From: Pseudomonas sp. ERMR1:02
GTDB taxonomy: Bacteria; Pseudomonadota; Gammaproteobacteria; Pseudomonadales; Pseudomonadaceae
Direction: 5' to 3'
NCBI RefSeq assembly: GCF_002277815.1
Contig: NZ_NKJI01000001.1
Coordinates: 613,501 to 677,500 of the forward strand
DNA: 64,000 bases
Shown here: in pieces, positions 18,364 to 28,580 of the stretch
Numbering within the stretch: position 1 is the stretch's first letter
Layout of the letters: each line of letters begins with the position of its first letter
Program-made: the position numbers and the translations under genes
The notes under the pieces: model-generated
Databases searched by the model: none
What the model was told of the DNA's origin: nothing
The model's input: the letters and a program-made list of their open reading frames with translations, nothing else

Positions 18364-19781
18364 TGCCAATGGGGATACGGATTTTCCTGGTCTATGTGCT
18401 GTTCATCGGCCTGACCGGTTACTTCGTGCTCAATACCGTAATGGAGGAAATCCGCCCCGGCGTGCGCCAGTCCACCGAAGAAACCCTGGTCGACACCGCC
18501 AACCTGATGGCCGAAATCCTGCGCGATGACTTCAAGGCCGGCACCCTCAACCAGAACCGCTGGCCGGAACTGCTCAAGGACTACGGCGAACGGCAACCGG
18601 CGGCGAACATCTGGGGCCTGCCGAAGAATCAGGTCAACCACCGCATCTACGTCACCGACGCCAAGGGCATCGTGGTGCTCGATTCCAGCGGCGTGGCGGT
18701 TGGCCAGGATTACTCACGCTGGAATGACGTTTACCTGACCCTGCGTGGCCAATACGGCGCCCGCTCCAGCCGTAGCGATCCTGACGATGCCAACTCATCG
18801 GTGATGCATGTTGGCGCGCCCATTCGCGATAACGGGCAGATCATCGGCGTGGTCACCGTGGCCAAACCCAATAGCTCGTTGCAGCCTTATGTTGATCGCA
18901 CGGAGCGGCGACTGTTGGCTTACGGCGCAGGGCTGATCGGTCTTGGCCTGCTGTTCGGCGCGCTGTTGTCATGGTGGCTGAGCCATGCGTTACGGCGTTT
19001 GACCGCTTACGCCCAGGCAGTGAGCGAGGGGCGGCGGGTCAAGGTGCCGCATTATCGCGGCGGCGAACTGGACCAACTGGCGACGGCAGTGGAACAGATG
19101 CGCACGCAGCTTGAAGGCAAGGCGTACGTCGAGCGTTACGTGCACACCTTGACTCATGAATTGAAGAGCCCGCTGGCGGCGATTCGCGGTGCGACGGAGT
19201 TACTGGAAGGCGAGATGCCGTTGGCTCAGCGGCAGCGTTTTGTCAGCAACATCGACAACGAAAGTGCGCGGATGCAGCAGTTGATCGAACGGTTGTTGAA
19301 CCTGGCTCAGGTTGAACAGCGCCAAGGGCTGGAAGAGCGGGTGAGCGTGCCGCTGGCGGCATTGGTGGATGAACTGTTGATCGCTCAGGCTGCGCGAATC
19401 GAAGGCAAACAGTTGCGTGTTGAACAAAGCATGGCGGCGGATCTGACGCTGATGGGTGAGCCATTTCTATTGCGGCAGGCGCTGGGGAATCTGTTGGAGA
19501 ATGCGCTGGATTTCACTCCGGCTCAGGGTGTGTTGCGATTCACCGCGGAACGGATGGGCGAGCAGGTCGAGTTCACACTGTTCAATCAGGCCGAGGCGAT
19601 TCCCGACTACGCACTGCCGCGATTGAGCGAACGTTTCTATTCGCTGCCACGTCCGGACAGTGGGCGCAAAAGCACTGGGCTCGGGCTTAACTTTGTCGAG
19701 GAAGTGGTCAAGTTGCATGGTGGGCAGATGAGCGTCGGTAATGTTGAGGGCGGGGTTGAAGTCAGGTTGCGTCTGGCTTAG
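18363..19781 (+). CDS. creC: Two-component sensor histidine kinase CreC
   Basis: A 472-residue inner-membrane kinase. A first membrane helix (about 6-25) and a second (about 183-203) enclose a periplasmic sensor domain. A HAMP region (about 205-255) follows, then a HisKA domain with the phosphorylated His in HTLTHELKSPLAAIRG, and a HATPase domain with GNLLENALDF (N box) and STGLGLNFVEEV (G box). It phosphorylates CreB, encoded directly upstream. Confidence 0.95.
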   Translation: MPMGIRIFLVYVLFIGLTGYFVLNTVMEEIRPGVRQSTEETLVDTANLMAEILRDDFKAGTLNQNRWPELLKDYGERQPAANIWGLPKNQVNHRIYVTDAKGIVVLDSSGVAVGQDYSRWNDVYLTLRGQYGARSSRSDPDDANSSVMHVGAPIRDNGQIIGVVTVAKPNSSLQPYVDRTERRLLAYGAGLIGLGLLFGALLSWWLSHALRRLTAYAQAVSEGRRVKVPHYRGGELDQLATAVEQMRTQLEGKAYVERYVHTLTHELKSPLAAIRGATELLEGEMPLAQRQRFVSNIDNESARMQQLIERLLNLAQVEQRQGLEERVSVPLAALVDELLIAQAARIEGKQLRVEQSMAADLTLMGEPFLLRQALGNLLENALDFTPAQGVLRFTAERMGEQVEFTLFNQAEAIPDYALPRLSERFYSLPRPDSGRKSTGLGLNFVEEVVKLHGGQMSVGNVEGGVEVRLRLA

Positions 19782-19796
19782 GACCGAGTCGCGGCC

Positions 19797-19883
19797 ATTC
19801 GCGAGCAAGCCCGCTCCCACATTTGACCGCGTTTTTCTGAGGGAACTCGACCAAATGTGGGAGCGGGCTTGCTCGCGAAGAGG
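19797..19883. repeat. REP pair, GGGAGCGGGCTTGCTCGCGA type, inverted
   Basis: Two inverted copies of a related REP (with AATGTGGGAGCGGGCTTGC) form a long hairpin of about 85 bases between creC and creD. Confidence 0.9.
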
Positions 19884-19892
19884 CCGGCGCAG

Positions 19893-19923
19893 TCTCCACA
19901 TAATCTCCATACTCCCCACATAA
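19893..19923. promoter_or_regulatory. Tandem 11-mer upstream of creD, possible operator
   Basis: TCTCCACATAA at 19893-19903 is repeated as TCCCCACATAA at 19913-19923, exactly 20 bases apart (two helical turns), about 50-80 bases before creD. The classical TTCAC-N6-TTCAC cre tag is not present. Assignment to CreB is a guess from position. Confidence 0.3.
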
Positions 19924-19974
19924 AGCCCACACACATCCATCCCAGACTTTCCCCATCCAAACAGGGAGAGTCCC

Positions 19975-21345
19975 ATGAACCGCAGCCTGACCCTAAAACT
20001 CGGGGCTATTGCCCTGCTGATTCTGTTATTGCTGATCCCGCTGTTGATGATCAACGGCGTGATCCAGGACCGCCAGCAAATGCGCGACGGTGTGCTCGAA
20101 GACATCGCCCGCAGCTCCAGTTACAGCCAGCAACTGAGCGGGCCGTTGATCGTGGTGCCGTATCGCAAAGTGGTGCGCACCTGGAAAACTCACGAAAAAA
20201 CCAACGAGCGCTTTCAGGAGATCCGCGAAGAGCGCGGTCGTTTGTACTTCCTGCCGGAGCGCTTCGAGCTCGACGGCAATGTCCAGACCGAACTGCGTTC
20301 ACGGGGCATTTATCAGGCGAGGCTGTTCCATGCCGACAACCGCATCAGCGGTCATTTTTCACTGCCGGCACAACTGGGTATCAAGGAAGACTTCGCCGAT
20401 TACCAATTCGATCAACCTTTCCTCGCCGTCGGCATCAGCGACATTCGCGGCATCGAGAATGCGTTGAAACTCGAACTCAATGGTCAGAACCTGGACTTCA
20501 TTCCCGGTAGCCAGGTCGGCTGGCTGGGCGAGGGCGTCCACGTGACGCTGCCGGCGTTGGACGCGAAGCAAAATACAGAACTGGCCTTCGGCTTTGACCT
20601 GAAGCTGCAAGGCACTGGCCAGTTGCAAATCCTGCCGGTGGGCAAGACCAGCAAAGTCTCGATGACCGCCAATTGGCCGCATCCCAGCTTCATCGGCAAC
20701 TACCTGCCAGCCCAGCGTGAAATCACCGATCAGGGTTTCACCGCCAATTGGCAGACCTCGTTTTTCTCCACCAACCTGCAAGAAGCTTTGAGCAGTTGCG
20801 TATCCCGTAGCAGCTGCGAGGGGTTTTCTGGCCGCAGCTTCGGCGTGAGCTTCATCGATCCTGTGGACCAGTATTTGAAAAGCGACCGGGCGATCAAATA
20901 TGCGCTGCTGTTCATTGTCCTGACTTTCGCTGGCTTCTTCCTCTTCGAGGTGCTGAAAAGCCTCGCGGTGCATCCGGTGCAATACGCGTTGGTGGGTGTG
21001 GCGCTGGCGTTCTTCTACCTGTTGTTGCTGTCGTTGTCCGAACACATCGGCTTTGCCCTGGCGTATCTGCTGTCGGCCAGCGGTTGCGTGTTGTTGATTG
21101 GGTTCTATGTCTGCCATGTGCTGCGCAGCGTGCGTCATGGGTTGAGTTTTTCTGCGGGGTTGGCGGCGTTGTACGGGCTGCTTTATGGGTTATTGAGTGC
21201 CGAGGATTACGCGCTGTTGATGGGGTCGTTGTTGCTGTTTGGGTTGTTGGGTGTGTTTATGGTGCTGACGCGCAAGCTGGATTGGTATGGGGTTGGGCAG
21301 AACAGTGCGAAGCCGGTTGGGTTTGATATTGGAGCGGTGGAATGA
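19975..21345 (+). CDS. creD: Inner-membrane protein CreD
   Basis: A 456-residue protein with an N-terminal membrane helix (LGAIALLILLLLIPLLMING), a large periplasmic domain (about 35-300), and five or six C-terminal membrane segments from about residue 302. This is the CreD family layout. CreD expression is CreBC-dependent in several species and supports envelope integrity and colicin or beta-lactam tolerance. GGGAGAG precedes ATG 19975. A REP hairpin separates it from creC, so it may have its own promoter. Confidence 0.95.
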   Translation: MNRSLTLKLGAIALLILLLLIPLLMINGVIQDRQQMRDGVLEDIARSSSYSQQLSGPLIVVPYRKVVRTWKTHEKTNERFQEIREERGRLYFLPERFELDGNVQTELRSRGIYQARLFHADNRISGHFSLPAQLGIKEDFADYQFDQPFLAVGISDIRGIENALKLELNGQNLDFIPGSQVGWLGEGVHVTLPALDAKQNTELAFGFDLKLQGTGQLQILPVGKTSKVSMTANWPHPSFIGNYLPAQREITDQGFTANWQTSFFSTNLQEALSSCVSRSSCEGFSGRSFGVSFIDPVDQYLKSDRAIKYALLFIVLTFAGFFLFEVLKSLAVHPVQYALVGVALAFFYLLLLSLSEHIGFALAYLLSASGCVLLIGFYVCHVLRSVRHGLSFSAGLAALYGLLYGLLSAEDYALLMGSLLLFGLLGVFMVLTRKLDWYGVGQNSAKPVGFDIGAVE

Positions 21346-21488
21346 GCCGGTGGGTGGGGTTGTGGGAGGATCAGCCGACAGGCTACAAATTAGCCAGGCA
21401 GGTTGCTGCACTGTTTCAGTGCATTGAAACTAAACCTTCAAGTCTTCGGCCCATACGTCCAGTCGTACGGGCTGAAGAGTTTGGTCGA

Positions 21489-22376
21489 TTACATTCCACC
21501 AGATCTATATAAAAAACGGTTGGGATCCGATGGCATTTTTTCCGCGTTTCGATATTTCGCCATACTTATTTCACTTTTGCGAATGGCTTTTTGTTGATTT
21601 TTTAGAATTGTTGGATGGGACGTTCGATTGATCGCATGCATGCCGATTGGGCTGCCTAAGTCGAGCTGGTGCTGTATTCTATTTACGTATTCATAAGTCG
21701 AGCGGGAGGTACGTTGTAGATTTTCAATTGGTGTGATGGAAGTTAATATTTCTGGTGATAACTGCTTAGCCTCGGAGCTGATATTTGTGATGGAGGTGAA
21801 TGAAAATTTATCGTTTTTGACATTCCGGTGGTGCTGCAGTGTGTTCATTTTTTTATTATATATAAGTGAATCAATTTGCCGTGGCTCTCCAAGTTTTGCT
21901 GCTTTTTTAAGAGCGTCATTTGCAAATAGTCTGGATGAGCTTAATTGTCCGTAATCAGCGTTAAAAGTGTTGGCAAATTTAGCCTTGTTTGATGTTCTTA
22001 ATCCTAGACCTCGACCTATTTCTTTCAGGAAGCCCCAAGCATGTCCAGTCGGATCAACCCGATTAATCGGATCGCATTCGCAATACGCATAGGCATTTAA
22101 CCAGCCCGCTCCAAACGGACTCAAACTATCCGGAATTAAAAATCGCCCCAATCTCGGACTATACATACGATAACCATTACCCAGCGGATAATAACCTGTT
22201 ATCAACTCCTGACATTCACCGTTAAATCGAAGCTGACTTCGCGGGTCATCGCCCATTGGGCTATCACCGTAGGGGGTATAGGCAATGGCATTATTCTGGG
22301 CCGCGTCGACAGCATTCAACACCGAGTTCTGCCGATCAGTTGCTAACAAGATTGTTTTGCGAGAGTGCGTAGGCAT
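21489..22376 (-). CDS. Orphan Rhs core protein with unknown C-terminal tip (third copy)
   Basis: A 295-residue protein with the same start (MPTHSRKTILLATD) and core as the gene at 16721-17503: LGNGYRMYSPRLGRFL, SPFGAGWLNAYAYC, DPTGHAWGF. The tip from about residue 120 is unlike the other two, basic and AT-rich, with a stretch GMHAINRTSHPTILKNQQKA. I recognise no catalytic motif. Only about 140 bases separate its stop from creD, leaving no obvious room for an immunity gene on this strand. I infer that a tip-exchange or cassette-duplication process made the set of three. Confidence 0.8.
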   Translation of the reverse strand: MPTHSRKTILLATDRQNSVLNAVDAAQNNAIAYTPYGDSPMGDDPRSQLRFNGECQELITGYYPLGNGYRMYSPRLGRFLIPDSLSPFGAGWLNAYAYCECDPINRVDPTGHAWGFLKEIGRGLGLRTSNKAKFANTFNADYGQLSSSRLFANDALKKAAKLGEPRQIDSLIYNKKMNTLQHHRNVKNDKFSFTSITNISSEAKQLSPEILTSITPIENLQRTSRSTYEYVNRIQHQLDLGSPIGMHAINRTSHPTILKNQQKAIRKSEISMAKYRNAEKMPSDPNRFLYRSGGM

Positions 22377-22420
22377 TGGCTGATCTCCGAACCCAGATCC
22401 AAAAGGAGCAGGTCTCAGTG

Positions 22421-22461
22421 TCGGAGTTTTTTCAGCCTTTGCCTACTATCAGAACTGCTAG
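22421..22461 (-). promoter_or_regulatory. Shared 5' leader element of orphan rhs genes, copy 3
   Basis: Nearly the same block as 17547-17587, containing GTTCTGATAGT and GGCTGAAAAAA. The sequence between this block and the start codon is not conserved, so conservation of the block itself is notable. Confidence 0.55.
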
Positions 22462-22480
22462 TCTTTTGCCCTTGCCAAAC

Positions 22481-23110
22481 TCAAACCTTCGGCATCGTCG
22501 CCAACATCGAAGGTCGCTGGCTCACCTCGAAATACCACGCCGCCAAGTGCGGATTTGCCTCGCGCCACTCCAGATCCGGATGACGCAAATCCAGATACCC
22601 CAACGCACACGCCACGCTGATCGCTGCCACATCAAAATGGCTGGTCAGTTCGGCAATCGCGTCTTTTTCCAGGAGCGCCAGGGCACGGCTGATTTTGTCG
22701 CGTTGGCCGTCGAGCCACGTGTCCCAGTGTTTTTCCGGGGCGCGCAGGGCGACTTCGTAGCGCACCAGTACGGCGGCGTCCATGATCCCGTCGGCCAGGG
22801 AGGCCAGAGTCAGGCGCCGCCAGCGGGCGGAGCCTTCGCGGGGGATCAGCGGGTTGCCGACGTGCTGATGGTCGAGGTAGTCGAGGATTACGCGGCTGTC
22901 GTGGATGACGTTGCCGTCGGCCAGGCGCAGGGCCGGGATCTTGCTCAGGGGGTTGTCGTCGATCAGCGTTTTGTCCGGGTCGACCGGCGTGAGTACGCAG
23001 TTCTGCAGGGCCACGCGGTTCTGTTGACCGGTTTCGTGCAGCAGCACCATGACTTTGCGAACGAAGGGTGAGAGCGGGTTGTGGTACAGGGTCATGCTCG
23101 GGGCGGACAT
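22481..23110 (-). CDS. Glutathione S-transferase family protein
   Basis: A 209-residue protein with an N-terminal thioredoxin-like domain (MTLYHNPLSPFVRKVMVLLHE; cis-Pro in SKIPALRLADG; IHDSRVILDYLD) and an alpha-helical C-terminal domain. The Ser in NPLSPFVRK is the probable glutathione-activating residue. The substrate is unknown. I chose ATG 23110 (MSAPSMTLYH) over 23146 because the extra residues are not family-like. In P. aeruginosa a glutathione transferase gene also lies next to the fiu genes. Confidence 0.9.
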   Translation of the reverse strand: MSAPSMTLYHNPLSPFVRKVMVLLHETGQQNRVALQNCVLTPVDPDKTLIDDNPLSKIPALRLADGNVIHDSRVILDYLDHQHVGNPLIPREGSARWRRLTLASLADGIMDAAVLVRYEVALRAPEKHWDTWLDGQRDKISRALALLEKDAIAELTSHFDVAAISVACALGYLDLRHPDLEWREANPHLAAWYFEVSQRPSMLATMPKV

Positions 23111-23191
23111 GGCAACGTCTCGGTCGGTGGCAGTGTCGGGCAGCATAGCGCGTTGGAGGGATTGCTCAATATCCCAAAAAAAGCAGACCTT

Positions 23192-23294
23192 CTGTAGGAG
23201 CGAGCTTGCTCGCGATGGTCGTCAACGATGACGCTGTAAACCTGACACCCCACGGTGCTCTCAGGTTCATCGCGAGCAAGCTCGCTCCTACAGG
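23192..23294. repeat. REP pair, CTGTAGGAGCGAG type, inverted
   Basis: CTGTAGGAGCGAGCTTGCTC and its inverse lie about 50 bases apart between the GST gene and the small membrane protein gene. Confidence 0.9.
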
Positions 23295-23304
23295 GGATGA
23301 GTGT

Positions 23305-23483
23305 TCAGTGGCGTTGGAGGAGGCCGCGCAAAGCGAGGATGGCCGGGATGCCCAATCCGAGCCAGCTCAGGGCGTCCCATATGCCATCGCCGAGTAGCGC
23401 GGCGAACAGTCCTGCTGCGCTGAACAGGGCGATGACTGTGGGGTGGCGAAAACATTCCAGAAGTTCGACTGCCGGGGCTTCAT
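23305..23483 (-). pseudogene. Small membrane protein after the PepSY gene, one-base frameshift as read
   Basis: ATG 23483 overlaps the stop of the PepSY gene (GCATGA). It reads MKPRQSNFWNVF, then goes out of frame; the other frame continues RHPTVIALFSAAGLFAALL, GIWDALSWLGLGIPAIL and ends at 23305. Adding one base to the four-base run at 23449-23452 (T on the coding strand) gives a continuous 59-residue protein with two membrane helices. It looks like the small proteins often encoded after PepSY and TonB-receptor genes. It is too short and broken for a standard ORF call, so my evidence is the hydrophobic pattern and the start-stop overlap. Confidence 0.65.
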
Positions 23484-24610
23484 GCCACGCTCTCCGCTTT
23501 TTCCCGCATGGGTATGGCAGCCTTGCGCCGCACCACCCACAGGTAAACCCCGCTGCCGAGCACGATGATGGTCAGCACATCCAGTGTCGCCCAGAGGATT
23601 TTCATCGGCATGCCGCCGTAATCACCGAAGTGCAGCGGCTGCGACATGCCCATGGCGTCCATGTACCACGGTCGCTCGGCCACGGCGGTGACTTGCAGCG
23701 TGCGGGCATCGATCAACACTGGCGTCAGCAGGTGCGACGTCAGGTGCGTGCTGCCTTTCATGAATACCGCGTAGTGGTGCTCACTGGAAAAACGGGTGCC
23801 GGGGAAGGCGATAAAGTCCGGCTGCATGCCCGGTGCGACTTCCTCGGCGATGTCGAGTAAGCGGCTGGCCGGTGCCAGTTGCGTCAGCGGCGGCGCGTCA
23901 CGGTATGGCGCGACCATTGCGCTCAGGCTGTCGTTGCGCCAAGCGGCGATCAGCAAGTCGGCGCAGGCGCTGATGACACCGGTCACACCGACCACCAGGG
24001 CCCAGGTCAACGTCACGACGCCGATCAGGTTATGCAGGTCGAGCCAGCGCAGGCGGGTGGATTTGTCCTGGCGCACGGTGGCGAATTTCAGGCGACGCAT
24101 GAACGGCAGGTACAACACGGTGCCGGAGACAATAGCGACGACGAACAGCAATCCCATGAACGCCAGCAACAACTTGCCCGGCAGCCCGGCGAACATGTCC
24201 ACGTGCAGACGCAGCATGACCATCATGAAGCCGCCATTGGCTGACGGCATCTCCAGCGCTTCGCCGGTGCGGGCGTCGAGCATGAACGTGTGGGACGAAT
24301 TCGGTTCGGTGCCGGCAGTGGGCGCCATGATCGCGATTGCGCCGTTGGGCTCGTCTTCGTCGAAGCCGAAGTACTGCATGACCTCACCGGGGCGATGCTT
24401 TTCAGCGGCCTGCACCAGCTGCTGCAAATTCAGCTGCGGGGTGTCCGCCGGCATTTGCTTCAATTCGGCTGCATCGCCCAGCAGATGGTCGATTTCGTGG
24501 TGGAAGATCAACGGCAGGCCGGTCAGTGCCAGTAGCAACAGGAAGACCGTGCAGATCAGGCTGGTCCAGGTGTGGACGAAGGACCAGCGGCGAATTGTTT
24601 TACTTTTCAT
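23480..24610 (-). CDS. PepSY-associated transmembrane protein (iron-uptake associated)
   Basis: A 376-residue inner-membrane protein with four membrane segments: SFVHTWTSLICTVFLLLLALTGLPLIF near the N-terminus, two in the middle (about 150-175 and 195-220), and IIVLGSGVYLWVVRRK at the end. This is the PepSY-TM family, often encoded with siderophore receptors, where some members are ferric-siderophore reductases. It follows the receptor gene by 72 bases on the same strand and overlaps the next small gene, so the three probably form one iron-regulated operon. Confidence 0.9.
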   Translation of the reverse strand: MKSKTIRRWSFVHTWTSLICTVFLLLLALTGLPLIFHHEIDHLLGDAAELKQMPADTPQLNLQQLVQAAEKHRPGEVMQYFGFDEDEPNGAIAIMAPTAGTEPNSSHTFMLDARTGEALEMPSANGGFMMVMLRLHVDMFAGLPGKLLLAFMGLLFVVAIVSGTVLYLPFMRRLKFATVRQDKSTRLRWLDLHNLIGVVTLTWALVVGVTGVISACADLLIAAWRNDSLSAMVAPYRDAPPLTQLAPASRLLDIAEEVAPGMQPDFIAFPGTRFSSEHHYAVFMKGSTHLTSHLLTPVLIDARTLQVTAVAERPWYMDAMGMSQPLHFGDYGGMPMKILWATLDVLTIIVLGSGVYLWVVRRKAAIPMREKAESVA

Positions 24611-24682
24611 TTCTTAGCCTTCAGAAATACCAAAGCCGTCCACAAAGGACGGCCTGGGTATTGGGCGTATCAGATCAAGCCG

Positions 24683-27108
24683 TTACCACTTGTAGGTGGC
24701 ACTGGCGACGACACTGCGTTGGTCGCCGTAGTAGCAGTAAAAACCGTCGCAGGTGGAGATGTAGTCCTTGTCGAACAGGTTGGTCGCGTTCAGCGCCAGC
24801 GAGGCGCCTTTCAGGCTGTTGTCGAGACGACCGAGGTCGTAATGGACCGCCGCGTCGAACACGGTGTAGGCGTTAGCCTTGCCCAACTCGGTATTGGCCT
24901 GGTCGCCATAGGTGTTGCCGGTATAGCGAGCGCCGGCGCCGAGGCCGAAACCGTCCAGCACGCCGTTGTGCCAGGTGTAATCGGCCCACAGCGAAGCCTG
25001 TTGGTTGGGCATCAGTTGCAGGCGATTGCCTTTGAAATCGCCTTTTTGCACTTCGGATTTGGCCAAGGTGTAAGCGGCGATGACCTTGAGGTTATCGGTC
25101 ACGTCGGACACCGCTTCCAGCTCCAGGCCTTTGACTTTCACTTCACCGGTCTGGCTGGTGATCGTGACGCTGTCGGAGTTGGTGGTGGTGACGGAGACGT
25201 TTTTCTGGGTCAGGTCATACACTGCCGCGGTCAGCAACGTGTTGCTGCCAGGCGGCTGATATTTGATACCCAGTTCCCACTGCTCGCCTTCGGTCGGCTT
25301 GAACGAGTCGGTCGGCGTGGCCGTGGCATTGCTGGTCGGCTGGAACGACTCGGCGTAGGACAGGTAAGGCACGACACCGTTGTCGAACACGTAGCTGATC
25401 GCCGCGTTGCCGCTGAAGTTCTTGTCGCGCTCAGTATTGGTGGCATCGCCGTGGTTGAAGAACTTGGTGCCGGTGTGCACCCAGTCTTCACGACCACCCA
25501 GGGTCAGGCGCCATTGGTCGAGGGCCATCTGGTCCTGGACATACAGACCGGTCTGATGGGTCTTCTGGTTGTAGTCATAGAATGCAGACGAACGCGGTGG
25601 ACGAACGATCGGCTGTCCGTAGATCGGATTGAGCACGTTGGTGCTCAGGCCATCACCGAAAATCGACGTGTAGTTGGTGTTGTTGCGCTGGTGATCGAGG
25701 CCGATCAACAGGGTGTGACCGATGTCTCCGGTGGCGAAGTCGCCCTGGAAGTTGTTATCCACGGCGAACTGGCTAATGTCCTCGTCGACACTGGTGCTCG
25801 TGCGACCAACGTTGCCATTGGCGTCGACCTGGGTGAACGGATAGGCGCCGGGAGTGAGGACCTGGAAGGACAGATCGGTTTTGGTGTAACGCAGGTTCTG
25901 CCGGAACTGCCAGACATCGTTCAAACGATGTTCGAAGGCGTAACCCAGTGCGTAGTAAGTGCGGTCGTAGAATTCCCAATCCGGGTCGCCCAGGTTTTTG
26001 TGATGGGAAATTTCACCCAGTGGTGAATGGATACGGGTGCCCTGGATCGGCAGGAACTGGCTGGTGATGCCAGTATCGTCACGGGTGAATTGCGTGAGCA
26101 GAGTGAATTTGGTGTCTTCGTCGATGTTCCAGGTCAGGCTAGGCGCAATGTTGTAGCGCTTATTGTCGATGTGGTCGATCTGCGTGCCGCTGTCGCGTAC
26201 CACGCCGCTCAGGCCATAGAGGAATTGACCTTCCTCGTCGATCTTGCCGGTACTGGCGAAATTGATCTGGCGATAATTGTCGCTGCCGTACTGCACCTGG
26301 ATTTCATTGCTCGATTCAGCGCTGGGACGGCGGCTGACCATGTCCAGCAGGCCGCCCGGCGGGTCTGGCCGTACACGGACGAGGCCGGACCACGCAGCAG
26401 GGCGAGGCGGTCGAGGTTCCAGGTTTCCTGTTTCGGGTTGGCGTACACGCCTTTTGGCAGTGGCAGGCCATCGAGGAACTGGGTCGGCTCGAAGCCGCGT
26501 ACGCGCAACCAATCGGCGCGGGTGTCGCTGCCGAAGCTGCTGGCGGTGATGCCCGGCATGTAGCGCACGGCGTCATCGAGGTTGTGCACGCTGCGATCGT
26601 CCATCTGCTCGCGTGTTGCCACCGAGATCGAGCGTGGTACTTCGACCAGCGCGGTATCGGTCTTGGTGCCGGTGGCGGTGCGCTTGGCCACGTAGCCTTC
26701 TACCGGGCCCCATGCGCTTTCTGTGTCTTGCACACCGATCACGCTGGTCGCCGGCAGGGCCATCACGCCCTCGGGTACGGCCACCAGGGAGTAAGTGCCG
26801 GTGCCACTCTGCTCCAGTTGCAGACCGGTGCCGCGCAAGGCTTCGCGCAGGGCGCCGGCCGCATCGTACTGGCCGTTGACCGGTGCCGAAGTCTTTCCAG
26901 CAGCCAGCGATGGATTAAACGACAGCGCCAGACCGGCCTGGCTGGCGATCTGGTTCAATGTGCTGGCCAATGGCGCGGGTGGCAGGTTGTAGGCGCGAAC
27001 GCTGGATGCTTGTTCAGCTGCGATCAGTTGGCTGCTGGCCAAAGGGGTGCAAAGGGCAATGGCAACCGCCAGCAAACCGGGGCGCAAGGTGTCTAGCGAA
27101 CGGGACAT
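24683..27108 (-). pseudogene. fiuA: FiuA-like TonB-dependent ferric-siderophore receptor, one-base frameshift as read
   Basis: Outer-membrane receptor with a signal peptide, an STN signalling domain (AYNLPPAPLASTLNQIASQAGLAL, about 40-110), a plug (LVEVPRSISVATREQMDD, LRGPASSVYGQT) and a 22-strand barrel ending in SVVASATYKW. STN domains signal to a FecR-type anti-sigma, here encoded upstream. The frame breaks at VYGQT: restoring one G to the GGG at 26361-26363 (C on the coding strand) gives VYGQTPPGGLLDMVSRRP and an 808-residue protein. The ferrichrome-receptor name rests on recalled synteny with P. aeruginosa PA0470-0472; ligand specificity is not visible. Confidence 0.88.
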
Positions 27109-27222
27109 ACAGCGGCTCCTGAAAGTGAATACTTCTCAATTGCCTACGTGCCGGACGAGAATCAAAAAGTGATAGGGCGGGATGAAAATAATTTCGAATT
27201 AGCAATTGCGGGGAGGTTGAGG

Positions 27223-27299
27223 GCCTCTTCGCGGGCAAGCCTCGCTCCTACAGATTTTGCGTCGGTCGATGGAGCGACGACATCCTGTAGGAGCGAGGC
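27223..27299. repeat. REP pair upstream of the receptor; second REP split by the IS element
   Basis: The first REP (CTTCGCGGGCAAGCCTCGC) is intact. The second begins CTGTAGGAGCGAGGC at 27285-27299 and is interrupted by the insertion sequence. Its remainder (GGCTTGCCCGCGAAGGC) continues at 28542-28558. Confidence 0.92.
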
Positions 27300-27364
27300 T
27301 GAACTGGCCTAATAATTCCGGACACCTCTTAAGGGCGATATGATTTCGCCAATTTGGAGGTTCC

Positions 27365-28503
<1,139 letters not shown>

Positions 28504-28580
28504 ACACCGTAACCGGTGTCCGGAACTACTTGACCAGTTCAGGCTTGCCCGCGAAGGCGTCACATCATGCGCACCAGAGA

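Noticed and set aside
19782..19974. Classical CreB tag (TTCAC-N6-TTCAC) before creD
   Set aside because: No TTCAC pair is present in this interval.
24572..26026. 484-residue plus-strand open frame opposite the TonB receptor
   Set aside because: Antisense shadow; Val/Gly-rich with no motif, while the minus-strand receptor has clear barrel and C-terminal motifs.
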